This document shows positions 1 to 10,040 of a stretch of DNA of 64,000 bases, one piece after another; the first letter of the stretch is position 1; each line of letters starts with the position of its first letter. A model generated the notes under the pieces. The model did not search any database and was not told where the DNA came from. It saw nothing but the letters and a program-made list of their open reading frames with translations. Source of the stretch: Alopecurus myosuroides (Eukaryota > Streptophyta > Magnoliopsida > Poales > Poaceae); the NCBI GenBank assembly GCA_028641055.1, contig CM054063.1, positions 47,245,920 to 47,309,919 on the forward strand, in the 5' to 3' direction. Both the position numbers and the translations under genes were made by a program.

Positions 1-637
1 GAGACTTCTCCCATGTCCTCAAGAACTAAATAAACTACTCACAACACATCATATGGATCATGATCAAAGGTGATATAACGATGAATAACAATCTGGTCAT
101 AGAGAGTAAACACCGATAATTCTCACAAGTATCAACTACGAAGTGGTAATCAACACTGGTAGAGATCTGTAATGAAATATTATAATATAGAACCCTAGTT
201 GTTACAGCAAGATGAGATGGGATGATGATGGTGGTGATGATGGGGATGACGATCCCGATGATGCCCGGAGTGATGACGATTACGATGGTGATGATTTCCC
301 CTCCGAAAAGGAATTTCCCCGGCGGAATCTCCCTTCCAGGAAGGTATTTTCTTATCCTCCTCGTTTTTGTCATGAAGAGGTGGCGGAAAAATTCTACCAA
401 GCGGCTCCCCGGGTGATTTTTGGAGAAACCTCCTTTTCTGATTTTTCTTGAATTTTCCGACGTCCGGAAGATACCCCCCTCTGACAGGTGCTTTGTCCCT
501 CTGAATTCTGGCTCTGATAAATAATTTTGAAAAACTTTAAACACACAAAAGAACATAAATATTACACTCTAATGTGAAATATATCAATGAATAGAAGAGA
601 ATTAACATATAAATAGTGATGCAAAATGGACGTATCA
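1..637 (-). mobile_element. Partial 3' LTR of Athila-like element J
   Basis: On the minus strand an LTR starts at 637 with TGATACGTCC and runs off the left edge of the window. It is preceded (plus 638-651) by a G-rich polypurine tract, so the element reads right to left. The sequence contains a GAT/ATC-rich tract at 212-300, which opens a short Asp-rich reading frame on the plus strand that I regard as LTR noise. The LTR start resembles Triticeae elements such as WHAM, from memory only. The other end lies outside the window. Confidence 0.7.
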
Positions 638-1165
638 ACTCCCCAAAGTTTAGACTCTGCTTTTCCCCAAGCAAAAAACTGAGCTCGGAAAACATGACCA
701 CATGTTTTATGGAGTGAAGTGTAGATAAGGAAGAACATGAACATGAAGTATCAATAACTACTCATCAAACACTAACAATTCAATACAACAACCTTTCACA
801 TAATGCTTCTCGAAGATAAGTAATGAGGAAGTGAAAAAAAACCAACACTAAGGAAGATGTAAGTCATCAAAACTTTTAACTTGTTTACCTTGATGGTAAT
901 GTCAACTGCAATAAGATATGGTTAATAACATCATGGATATATAACAGTGCATCTCAGTTCAACATCATAAGTTTGCTTGTGGAGAACAGAAAGGATGGAT
1001 AAAACTGACTCAATCATAATTGTAAAGATAGACCCTTCGCAGAGGGAAGCAGAGATTACTCACGTGTTAGAGTTTTTTTAGTTTGAAAAAATATAAGAGA
1101 AATGAAAATAAACTTTGAGTGGTGTATGTTTTCTTCAACGACTGATAGCGAAGAACTTATCATAA
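638..1165 (-). mobile_element. 3' internal non-coding part of element J
   Basis: No ORF is convincing here. The stretch follows the J polypurine tract (638-651). At about 1035-1072 it holds a block (minus strand: tagag/cacgtgagtaatc/ctgcttccctctgcgaag) also present in elements A, C, D and E, which assigns it to the same group of elements. The right boundary with the LINE fragment is approximate. Confidence 0.55.
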
Positions 1166-1199
1166 ACTATGTCAAGCAAAGTTATAGATTTTTTAGATC

Positions 1200-1705
1200 C
1201 GTGGAAGGAGTTCAACATCCAAGTCCTTAGGGAGGTGACCAAGCTGTTCCAGGAGAATAGCACCTCGATCCTTGGAGACAGAGCGGCCACCTTGTTTTGG
1301 TCAAATATGTGGTTGACTGTCATAAGGGTTAAGGATCTAGAACCCAACCTTTTGAGCAAGGTGCCCTGGAATGCCCGCAGAACACGGTTTGTGCGTGAGA
1401 GGTTGGAAGGTGGATGGCTGGAGGATACCCCCGTTGACTTGGGGCAGTAGAGATCTAGGGGTTGCTGGAATTGGAAGATCTTTTGGCAGGGATCACTTTG
1501 ATGGAGGGGATGGATGACAAGTTCTGATGGAACTTGGGAACTTCCAATAAGTACTCAATGAGGTATTCCTATCGCACTTTGTTCGAAGGAATGGTGGGAC
1601 TTGTCGGTGCCCAACAGATTTGAAGGTCGGGGGCTCCGAACTCTGGCTAGCTTTGAGGAACAAATGTTGGACGGGGATAGGTAGGGGCATAGAGGCTTTT
1701 CCCAT
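1200..1705 (+). pseudogene. LINE ORF2 fragment (zf-RVT region)
   Basis: The plus-strand frame starting near 1169 encodes a stretch typical of the C-terminal part of plant LINE ORF2, after the reverse transcriptase. It has a LFWSNMW motif, KDLEPNLLSKVP, then an ARRTRFV/GGWLEDTPVDLG segment. A TAG at 1448 and further frameshifts follow. Downstream frames still show the conserved LWLALRNKCWTG piece that precedes the zinc-binding Cys/His cluster. Homology stops at 1705, where Copia K is inserted, so the rest of the LINE should lie beyond the right end of the window. No A-rich tail or target duplication is visible. It is clearly non-functional. Confidence 0.65.
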
Positions 1706-1725
1706 TGAACTGGTAGTATGGGCAC
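1706..1725 (-). repeat. K 3' LTR, outer 20 bp
   Basis: These 20 bases match the start of the right-hand K LTR (62228) with one mismatch. They are cut off at 1726 by the insertion of element A. The five bases before 1706 (CCCAT) are the likely target site of K inside the LINE fragment. Confidence 0.75.
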
Positions 1726-3301
1726 TGATACGTCTCCAACATATCTATAATTTTTCATACTCCATGATCATATTTTCCCAATTGCTACTTGTTTTCTCCC
1801 TTATTTATAGCATTTTTATACGTTTTCTGGGACTAACCTATTAACAAGATGCCAAGTGCTAGTTCCCTGTTTTCTGTTGTTTTTTGTTTCAGAAAAGATG
1901 TTCTGCAAACATTCTCGGAATTGGACCCCACAAAGCTCGAAGTTCCTATTTTGCCCGGAAGCATCCAGAACACCAAAGAGGGGTCGTAGAGGGGCAACGG
2001 GGGGCCACACCATAGGGTGGCGCGGGACCCCTGGCCGCGCCACCTATAGGTGTGGGGCCCCTGGAGCTCCACCGCATTTTCCCTTTCGCCTATTTAAGCC
2101 CCCCGGATGGAAAACCCTAAGGACCTGATCAAAAATCCCAGAAAAGTTCCACAGCCGCCGTCACCGTCAACCCTAGATCAGGGGGTTCTGAAGCTGTTTC
2201 CGGCACCCTACCGAAGAGGAGATCATCACCGGAGGCTTCTACATCACCATGCCTGCCTCCGGTGTGATGCGTGAGTAGTTCATCCTTGGAGTATGGGTTC
2301 GTATTTGTAGCTAGATGGTTGTCTTCTCCTCATATGCCTCCATGTTTAGATCTCGTGAGCTGCCTATCATGATCGAGATTGATCTTATGTAACTCTTTGT
2401 GATGTGTTTGCTGGGATCCGATGAATATTGACCTTATGCCAAGTTGATTATAGTCTTTATTTGCATATGCTATTCATGATCTTGCATGCTTTCCATTGCT
2501 AGTGGTTACTCTGGCCAAGTAGTTGCTAGTAACTCCAAGAGGGAGTATTTATGCTCGATAGTGGGTTCATGCCTCCTTTTCGCCTTGCTCGAGTGACAGA
2601 AACGTGAAGGGGGAGGATGTGCTGTTGCCATTAGGGGGAAAACAGCGGTGAGAGTGCCCGCGTGCATAATCATTGCTTACATTACACACTTTGTTTAATG
2701 CACTTATCTGTTGCTTGCAACTTAATACTTAAGGGGGTTCGGATGATAACCTGAGGGTGGATTATTAGTCATAGATGCAGATGGATGTCGGTCTATGTAT
2801 CTTGTTGTAATGCCCGCACTAAATATCATAGTAATCTTCATGTCATATTGTGCACTATGGCGCAACCTCTATTTGTCAATTTCCCAGCTGCAATTTGTTC
2901 ACCCAGCATGCTATCTTTTATGGAGAGACACCACTAGTGAAACTATGAACCCCGGTCCATTTTCCACACTGTTAAACAAACCACAACAATTTCCTGCTTT
3001 CTTTACTTACTGCAAGCATACACTGTTTTCCACACTATACGTCTAATCTTTGTTTTCAGCAAGAACGGTGAGATTGACAACCTCACTGTACCGTTGGGGC
3101 AAAGTATTTTGGTTGTGTTGTGTGTAGGTTCAACGTTGTTGCTGACACCGGTGAAGCGCCAGCACCACCGTCAGTGGCATCAACCTTCCGAAGGTCCTCT
3201 TTCTCCTACTGGATTGATAACCCTGGTTCTTAACAAAGGAGAAAACTCCTACCGCTGTGCTCATCATACCCTCCTCTTGGGGTTCCCAACAAAGCACATC
3301 A
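1726..3301 (+). repeat. A 5' LTR
   Basis: Starts TGATACGTCTCCAAC and ends GCACATCA, with TG/CA termini. A TATA-like TATTTAAG follows the GC-rich inverted repeat at 2001-2061. The left flank GGCAC (1721-1725) would be the TSD, but the right partner is lost with the 3' end of the element. Confidence 0.88.
2001..2061. repeat. GC-rich inverted repeat just upstream of the LTR TATA box
   Basis: The left arm (about 2001-2025, GGGGCCACACCATAGGGTGG...) and right arm (about 2035-2061, ...CCACCTATAGGTGTGGGGCC) are imperfect reverse complements around a nine-base centre. Equivalents sit in every related LTR in the window: about 7226-7287, 45021-45080, 54032-54090 and 61012-61090. Confidence 0.7.
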
Positions 3302-3312
3302 AGGATATTTTC

Positions 3313-3330
3313 TAGCGCTGTTGCCGGGGA
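3313..3330 (+). other. A primer binding site (tRNA-Asp)
   Basis: TAGCGCTGTTGCCGGGGA matches the complement of the plant tRNA-Asp 3' end (TGGCGCCGTTGCCGGGGA) with two mismatches. It begins 11 bases after the LTR. Confidence 0.8.
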
Positions 3331-3493
3331 GAAGGAAGTCTTCTGGCAAGGGGAGTCTCTCACTCTCAACCTCTTTATTTTGTTTATTGTCTTGTTTTTA
3401 TTTTTGTCTTGTTTTGCTTCTCTTTATTGAAAACACAAAAAAATGAGTTTACTTCATAGTTGTTATTTACTTGTTTGCTTTTATTCTGCTAAA

Positions 3494-4208
3494 ATGAGTA
3501 TTCCCTAAGTAGAGGTTCGTTCTTTTAGGCAACAAGGGGGAGAAAATTTAAAAGATGCTTGGTATAGAATAAATAATGCTCATAAGAGGTGCACAAAAAA
3601 ATAGTCTACCTTGATACTCCTGATAAATTTTTATGTTGGTATTTCTGGCTGGTATAGGCATGTGTTAGATACTCTTACGGGTGGAAATTTTCTAGGAACT
3701 CCTGCTTTCGAAGCCTGCAATTTGATTGAAAGTTTAGTAGGAGCACCCCCATTACAACTGTTAAAACTGAGATCACTTTGGAGTATGTTATTGATAAACT
3801 AAACTCTTTGGAAATGAACTTATTAGTCTTCCTGGATTATGCTAGCAAAGTTAATGAATTACTAGTTACTATTGATAAAAGAATCACTGCTCTAGAAGCT
3901 AGCAACACTCATGATAATCAAAGTTTTAGGATTGGTAAACTAGAGGATGCCATGGGAACTTTAAGATCAACCTTTTCATCTCTAAAATTCAAAAAGGAGA
4001 AACCTTTGTGGGAAAGGAGCAAAGATTCATGTATGCTCCTAAGATGGCTAAACCCAAATCTCAATATGTGCAATAAATTGCTAAAACAATTAATGAGACT
4101 AAGAGTGACCTTCATGTTGAATCTTCAAAAACATCTAGAGTGCCTATTGCTGCAAATAATGGTTTAGAGTAAGGTATAGATGATGCTTCTTCACTTGAAA
4201 ATACTTGA
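3494..4208 (+). pseudogene. Broken gag-like ORF of A
   Basis: An ATG at 3494 opens a frame (MSIP, then an immediate TAA) that continues as a recognisable protein with an in-frame TAG near 3603 and later frameshifts. It reads VEVRSFRQQGGENLKDAW, then NFYVGISGWYRHVLDTLTGG, then a coiled-coil-like ITALEAS segment, ending ASSLENT. The same protein is encoded by E on the minus strand at 59097-59818. The first part looks like the second half of an Athila-type gag domain (compare C, 46522-47982), so this is a shortened gag. No protease follows. Confidence 0.7.
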
Positions 4209-6934
4209 GTTTCCCTTTTATGCCTAGCTGAAAGGCGTTAAAGAAAAGCGCTACCGGGAGACAACCCGTTTTATTTCGCTGTTTTCAACCCGTTTTACTT
4301 CATTTTCTTTGGTGTGCTTTGCACCTGGGTGTTGTATATTTCCTTAGAAACCCCGCTGTATCTTTTATTTTGATTTTTTGTTGAGCCAAGTAAAGCCTCT
4401 AGTGGAAAGTTGAGCCTATATTTCGGATTTCTGTGCAGGAAACAGATTTCTGCCGTCCACTAGTAATTCCGTTAAAAATCACATAAAATTCAAAATGACC
4501 TGAACTGTTTTGTGATTAATCCTAAGTTATATACACAAATTTTCTTAGAATATCACTTTTTGATTTGAGCAACAAAAAGTTTTTGAAAAAATCGATCTTT
4601 ACCTGATGCTCTGTTTTGACAGATTTCTGCCATTTATCGCTTTTGCATCTTAATCTCTTTCTTTTGGTGTTCTTTTGAGAAAAAGAGTTTTGAAATAAGT
4701 TGTGACAGTATATAATGTGTTTTTGAGTGTTAGACTTGTGTTGAAAATGAACCATGTGAATTTATTATTTCAATTGCACTAACGTTGCCAATAAAGATTG
4801 TGAGAATTTTGATGTGAAGGAAGTTTTCAAGGGTCAAGAGAAGAGGATGATATGATGTGATCAAGAAGAGTGAAAATCCTAAGCTTGGGGATGCCCCGGT
4901 GGTACATCCAAGAAAATTCCAAAAAGACTCAAGCGTCTAAGCTTGGGGATGCCCAAGGAATCCCCTTCTTCATCAACAAATTATCAGGTCACTTCTAGTG
5001 AAACTATATTTTTATTCGGTCGGATCTTATGTGCTTTGCTTGGAGCGTATTTTATTTTTGTTTTCAGTTTTATTTTGCTTTTGCTTTCAGTTTGTTTTTA
5101 ATTTTTAAATAATCTTGGTTGTACCCCAGCATTCTTTTATTGGAGAGTGACACGCTCCGCTTTTTCATGAGAATACGTTGTATTCTTAATCTCTGTCTAG
5201 CTGCTGCATTTATTTAGCTCCTGTTTTGCATGCATCTCTTATTAGAGCTGTTAGTTTTAGTAGTGTTATGTGAGTACTCTCATGTTTGCTTGCTGTATCA
5301 TAAAGATTATTTTTGTTAAAGCATGTTTTGTATGGTGCTTGTTGGGACAAAGAAAACTGCTGCTTGAAGTAGAATTTATAACAGTACTAGTAGAAGCTTG
5401 TATAGACCGTGGCTAGGACTTCTTCATGACATGCTAAATGTTATTTTAGTTTTAAAGCCTTGTGTTTATTGAGTAGCATGATTATCCTCAAATAGATGAG
5501 AGTGTTTAATCTGTATATTGAAAGATTCATGAGTTGTTCTTGTCATAGTAAAGCATCGGTATATGGTATTCTCTTTCGAATGTTTTATTTGGTTGACTTG
5601 GCGCATGCTCACACCATGTTTATGACTACAAACCAGTCACGAATAGCCTCCATGACCACTTAGTTTTTGAATTTGTGATACTGCTTATGTTTTAATTAAT
5701 GATGCGTATGTCGCTATGCATGATTATGGCTCTTATGCTCTCTTAATTTGTCGCTCCCAGTCTTTTGCTAGCCTCCACCTGTACTGAGTATGAGCTCTAC
5801 TCGTGCATCCAAACTCCTTTAAACTAAAGTTTTTCCCATTGTGTCTACCATACTTACCTACATGTGGTATTTAACTGCCATTACAAAGTAAATTGCTCAT
5901 GTGTTACCTTTAAAACCTTCAAAATTACTCATGCTTTATGTTCGTGTTTTTGCTCATGAGGACGTAAATAGAGAATCTTTATCTCACTTGTTGATTGGAT
6001 TTCACACCCTGGACTAGTGGATTCATCTACTTATCCAAATGATAGAAGAGCTGGCAGCGGGGTGCCCAGCCCCAAATTAATGCAAAAAAAATCTCTTTAC
6101 TATTTTTGCCTCTGATTTATCAGTCAAAGCATAATTGTGTAAACAAAAGAGAAACATGGATGACCTTCTACACCAGTTGCGTCCTTCACCATGGGAGCCG
6201 CTCTTGTGAATCCAGTTGGCTTGTGACGTACTGTATTTTTTGTTTACCATTCGTTGACATTAGCATACATCTCCCAAAATATAGACACTCCTCCATGGTA
6301 TGTGATTGTTGGCAAGCACCCGAGGATTTGGTTAGCCATGGTTTGAGAAAGATGGATGGGAGGAGTGTCAAACTTTTAACACCTCTGTTTAATAAAATAA
6401 AAGCTCTAGCACATGAGTGATCCCTGTTTCCCTCCGCGAAGGGCCTTTGTTTTACTTTTATGTTGAGTCTCCATCTTCTAACTTTATGCACAGTTGAGAG
6501 AGAATTTTTGCCATTCTTTGTTCTATGTGCATTTGTCCCATAAGCATCAATAATTACTTCATGATGTGATATCATTTGTTCTTAATTATTTGTTCTAGTC
6601 TTCCTCATGAACTTTGAAGGTGTCCTGGCATTTTTGTTTTTCCCCACTCTTAAGGACTATCGAAATATCACTTTGCCATGCTTTCTCTATACCTGAAACA
6701 AACGTTTACCTTCCTTTGCATTACTATTCATGATCCTTTATTTGAGTTACTGTTCGTGATGCAAAGTAATTGCTATGCTTTATTATTAAAGTTTTATTTG
6801 TCACGCTTGTGTTTAAAGTTTTATGATCTCAGCGTGCATATGCTTTTACATTAGATTGATCAAGTTTATGTTAGTAGCATGTCACCTCAGAAATTATTGT
6901 TTTATCGTTTACCTACTCGAGGACGAGTAGGAAC
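4209..6934 (+). mobile_element. A internal non-coding region
   Basis: There is no supported ORF in 2.7 kb. It contains two PPT-like motifs, TAAGCTTGGGGATGCC (4880-4895) and the same motif at 4938-4954. It also contains conserved block 1 (about 5951-6073, ending GGGGTGCCCAGCCCC) and block 2 (about 6397-6447). Both blocks recur in C, D and E. The arrangement matches C (48574-51093) over its length. Confidence 0.75.
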
Positions 6935-6950
6935 TAAGCTAGGGGATGCT
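6912..6950 (+). promoter_or_regulatory. A polypurine tract with upstream hairpin
   Basis: A perfect 8-bp stem with a 4-base loop (CCTACTCG AGGA CGAGTAGG, 6912-6931) lies directly before the tract TAAGCTAGGGGATGCT (6935-6950) that primes plus-strand synthesis. The 3' LTR starts at 6951. Confidence 0.75.
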
Positions 6951-8460
6951 TGATACGTCTCCAACGTATCTATAATTTCTGATGCTCCATGATCATATTT
7001 TGCCAATTGCTACTTGTTTTCTCCCTTATTTATAGCATTTTTATACGTTTTCTGGGACTAACCTATAAACAAGACGCTAAGTGCCAGTTCCCTGTTTTCT
7101 GCTGTTTTTGGTTTCAGAAAAGTTGTTCTGCAAACATTCTCGTAATTGGACCCCACAAAGCCCGAAGTTCCTATTTTTCCCGGAAGCATCCAGAACACCG
7201 AAGAGGAGTCGAAGAGGGGCAACAGGGGGGCCACACCATAGGGTGGCGCGGGTCGCCTGGCCGCGCCACCTATAGGTGTGGGGCCCCTGGAGATCCACCG
7301 CCTTTTCCCTTTCGCCTAATTAAGCCCCCGGATGGAAAACCCTAAAGACCTGATAAAAAATCCCCGAAAAGTTCCGCAGCCACCGTCACCGTCAACCCTA
7401 GACCAGGGGGGTTCTGAAGCTGTTTTCGGCACCCTGCCAGAGAGGAGACCATCACCGAAAGCTTCTACATCACCGTGCCTGCCTCCGGAGTGATGCGTGA
7501 GTAGTTCATCCTTGGACTATGGGTTCATAGCTGTAGATAGATGGTTGTCTTCTTCTCGTATGCCTCCATGTTTAGATCTCGTGAGCTTCCTATCATGATC
7601 GAGATTGATCTTATGTAACTCTTTGTGCTGTGTTTGCTGGGATCCGATGAATATTGACCTTATGCCAAGTTGATTATAGTCTTTATTTGCATATGCTATT
7701 TGTGATCTTGCATGCTTTCCGTTGCTAGTGGTTACTCTGTCCAAGTAGTTGCTAGTAACTCCAAGAGGGAGTATTTATGCTCGATAGTGGGTTCATGCCT
7801 CCTTTTCGCCTTGCTCGAGTGATAGAAACGTGAAGGGGGAGGATGTTCTATTAACATTAGGGAGAAAACATCGGTGAGAGTGCCCGCGTGCATAATCATT
7901 GTTTACATTACACACTTTGTTTAATGCAATTATCTGTTGCTTGCAACTTAATACCTAAGGGGGTTCGGATGATAACCTGAGGGTGTATTATTAGTCATAG
8001 ATGCAGATGGATGTCGGTCTATGTATCTTGTTGTAATGCCCGCACTAAATATCATAGTAATCATCATGTAATATTGTGCACTATGGTGCAACCTCTATTT
8101 GTCAATTGCCCAGCTGTAATTTGTTCACCCAACATGCTATCTTTTATGGAGACAAACCACTAGTGCAACTATGAACCCCGGTCCATTTTCCACACTGTTA
8201 AACAAACCACAAAAATTTCCTGCTTTCTTTACTTACTGCAAGCATACACTGTTTTCCACACTATACGTCTAATCTTTGTTTCCAGCAAGACCGGTGAGAT
8301 TGAAAACCTCACTGTACCGTTGGGGAAAAGTATTTTGGTTGTGTTCTGTGTAGGTTCCACGTTGTTCCTGACACTGGTGAAGCGCCAGCACCACCGTCAG
8401 TGGCATCAACCTTCCGAAGGTCCTCTTTCTCCTACTGGATTGATAACCCTGGTTCTTAAC
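6951..8460 (+). repeat. A 3' LTR, 3' truncated
   Basis: It is collinear with the 5' LTR up to GGTTCTTAAC, equivalent to 5' LTR position 3234, and then switches to Copia K LTR sequence (GGAACCGATAGCGG). The last 67 bp and the TSD are gone. About 680 bp present in the other K LTR are also missing here, consistent with one deletion across the junction. Confidence 0.82.
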
Positions 8461-8955
8461 TAAGGGGAACCGATAGCGGAAGCACGCGGAGACAAGGATG
8501 TATTCCTGAGTTCCTTCTTTTGAGGGGAGTACGTTTCGTTGGAAGGGTGTGGGTTTCTCCACGAAGGCCTACTCAACGCCACAGAGGTCTCACCATATTC
8601 TCCGATGAACCCCGCCACAAAGTCCTAGTTCACCTTCCACTATGGAATCCTTCGAGGCGGAAACCGGAGCCTTTACAAGGAACTTGAGGCACACACCCAC
8701 AACTAAATTTGGGGCTCTCAAGAACACCAAGAATCTGCTACAAACAACAAGTGAGTTACAATGATGTCTAGGTTTTCCACAAGGAAACCCTAGACACAAA
8801 TCCCTCAAGTGAATGAGGGGAAATGTAGAACGACTTGGTGAAGATGAAGATGAGTATGGGCGGAGGGACTAGGAGATCTCTTGAGTAGGTGAGATCAATT
8901 AATGGAGGACTTCAATGTTGGACGAGCTAGCAGGAGGTGGAAGAAGGGAAGGGGG

Positions 8956-8963
8956 TATTTATA
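8956..8963 (-). promoter_or_regulatory. Probable TATA box of the K LTR
   Basis: The minus strand reads TATAAATA inside GGGTATAAATACCCC, about 620 bp into the LTR. This is a normal place for the U3 promoter of a Copia element. Confidence 0.55.
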
Positions 8964-8994
8964 CCCACTCCTCAAAATCTTGCCGTTTGAGGTG

Positions 8995-9430
8995 TTTCTG
9001 CCTTTGTCACACCAGAGACTCTGGCTTGAACACCGGAGACTCCAGCCTTCCAAAGACTCCGGGATCATTCCGAAGGGCCGGAAACATTGCCCAAAGTCCA
9101 AAGGATCTGGCAAGTTTCTGGAATGGCTGCGGTGGCTGACACCAACTTGGACTTTGAGCAGGGCAAGCTTGAGGGCGGAGACTCTGACCCCTATGGACCG
9201 GAGACTCCGGTCTGAGCGGAGACTCCGCCAACTTTCCGTCTTGTGTTCTATGGCTGACACCACTTCACCAAATGCACAGGAACAAACTGAATTTGGAGTC
9301 TCTGGTGAACTCTGGACACTCTCCGGTAACATTCCAGGGAGACAACTGTGGGTGACACAACTTGGTCTCCATGCTGGGAAATCCTGAGTCCGGAGACTCC
9401 GATCTGGAACCTGGAGGCTCCGTCCTGGAT
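8995..9430. repeat. CCGGAGACTCCGG cluster in the K LTR
   Basis: About nine variants of a 13-base near-palindrome occur in 430 bp, for example ACCGGAGACTCCGGTC and GCGGAGACTCCGCC. Spacing is irregular, so it is not a tandem satellite. Confidence 0.7.
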
Positions 9431-9585
9431 ATTTCAGCCAACACCTCAACTTTTCTCCCTTTTTGAAACAACCACCATTAATAAAATGTACCAAGAGGGC
9501 CTAGCAACATCAACACAATTTTTAGGACTATACTAATGTTGTGATCAAACACACAAAACATATTTAGGTGAGATATACACTTTCA

Positions 9586-9598
9586 ATCTCCTCCTTTT
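9586..9598 (-). promoter_or_regulatory. K polypurine tract
   Basis: The minus strand reads AAAAAGGAGGAGAT immediately before the LTR start at 9585. This is the usual Copia PPT form (AAAGGGGGAGATTG). Confidence 0.7.
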
Positions 9599-10040
9599 TG
9601 GTGTTCTATGAAAACATAAGTATTTGCAGTGATAATGGTAAGTTTAGAAAATATAAACGGGCTCCCCCTTGATGTGTGCACCAAATTGGAACACATCAAC
9701 AAGGATGACCCCCCCCCCCCATATTTTACAAACTCATAGCAAGTGCAATAATTCATAAAATTCAACAAATAATAATTGGACAAGTAAGGTAAGACATGTA
9801 AGACGATAAAGGATTAACACAACAACATATAGATAATCCCACAAACGTAATCTTACCACACATAAGCACATGGTTCAATACGAGAAGTTCGAAACAAAAG
9901 ATAAATGGAGGCATCAAATCAAATTCGAAAAGCTTGTGTTCTGAGCAAGCCCATGCAAATCCCCGGATATAGCCTAATTGAGCAACTTCCCCCCCCCCCT
10001 TTGGCATCGAGACACCAAAAGGAGGGAAGAGAGTGATGCT
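9599..10040 (-). mobile_element. K internal 3' untranslated stretch
   Basis: I see no coding signal. The plus strand has two long C runs, near 9708-9720 and 9990-10000. Confidence 0.5.

Larger units (their letters stand above)
1726..8460 (+). mobile_element. Non-autonomous LTR retrotransposon A (Sabrina-like)
   Basis: Element A has a 1,576-bp 5' LTR, a tRNA-Asp type PBS, a short broken gag-like ORF, about 2.7 kb of non-coding internal sequence, a PPT and a 3' LTR that is cut about 67 bp before its expected end. There is no protease, RT or integrase, so it could only have moved with enzymes supplied in trans. The two LTRs differ at roughly 5-7 percent of sites in the stretches I compared by eye, so it is older than H. 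The Sabrina name rests on my memory of the LTR start and end. Confidence 0.85.
8461..9585 (-). repeat. K 3' LTR, main part
   Basis: In minus orientation the LTR starts at 9585 with TGAAAGTGTATATCTCACC, directly after the PPT, and ends at 1706. The landmark GAACCGATAGCGGAAG at about 8466 is shared with the 5' LTR at about 62929. The region 8995-9430 carries many copies of a near-palindromic 13-mer (CCGGAGACTCCGG). A long minus-strand frame over 8895-9494 follows these repeats and shows no domain, so I do not call a gene. Confidence 0.8.

Noticed and set aside
212..451. Asp-rich plus-strand ORF (MRWDDDGGDDG...)
   Set aside because: It results from a GAT repeat inside an LTR that is transcribed on the other strand, with no domain or conserved context.
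1721..1725. GGCAC as proven TSD of element A
   Set aside because: The 3' end of A is deleted, so no second copy exists to confirm it.
8895..9494. 199-codon minus-strand ORF in the K LTR
   Set aside because: It lies entirely in the LTR and its composition follows the CCGGAGACTCCGG repeats.
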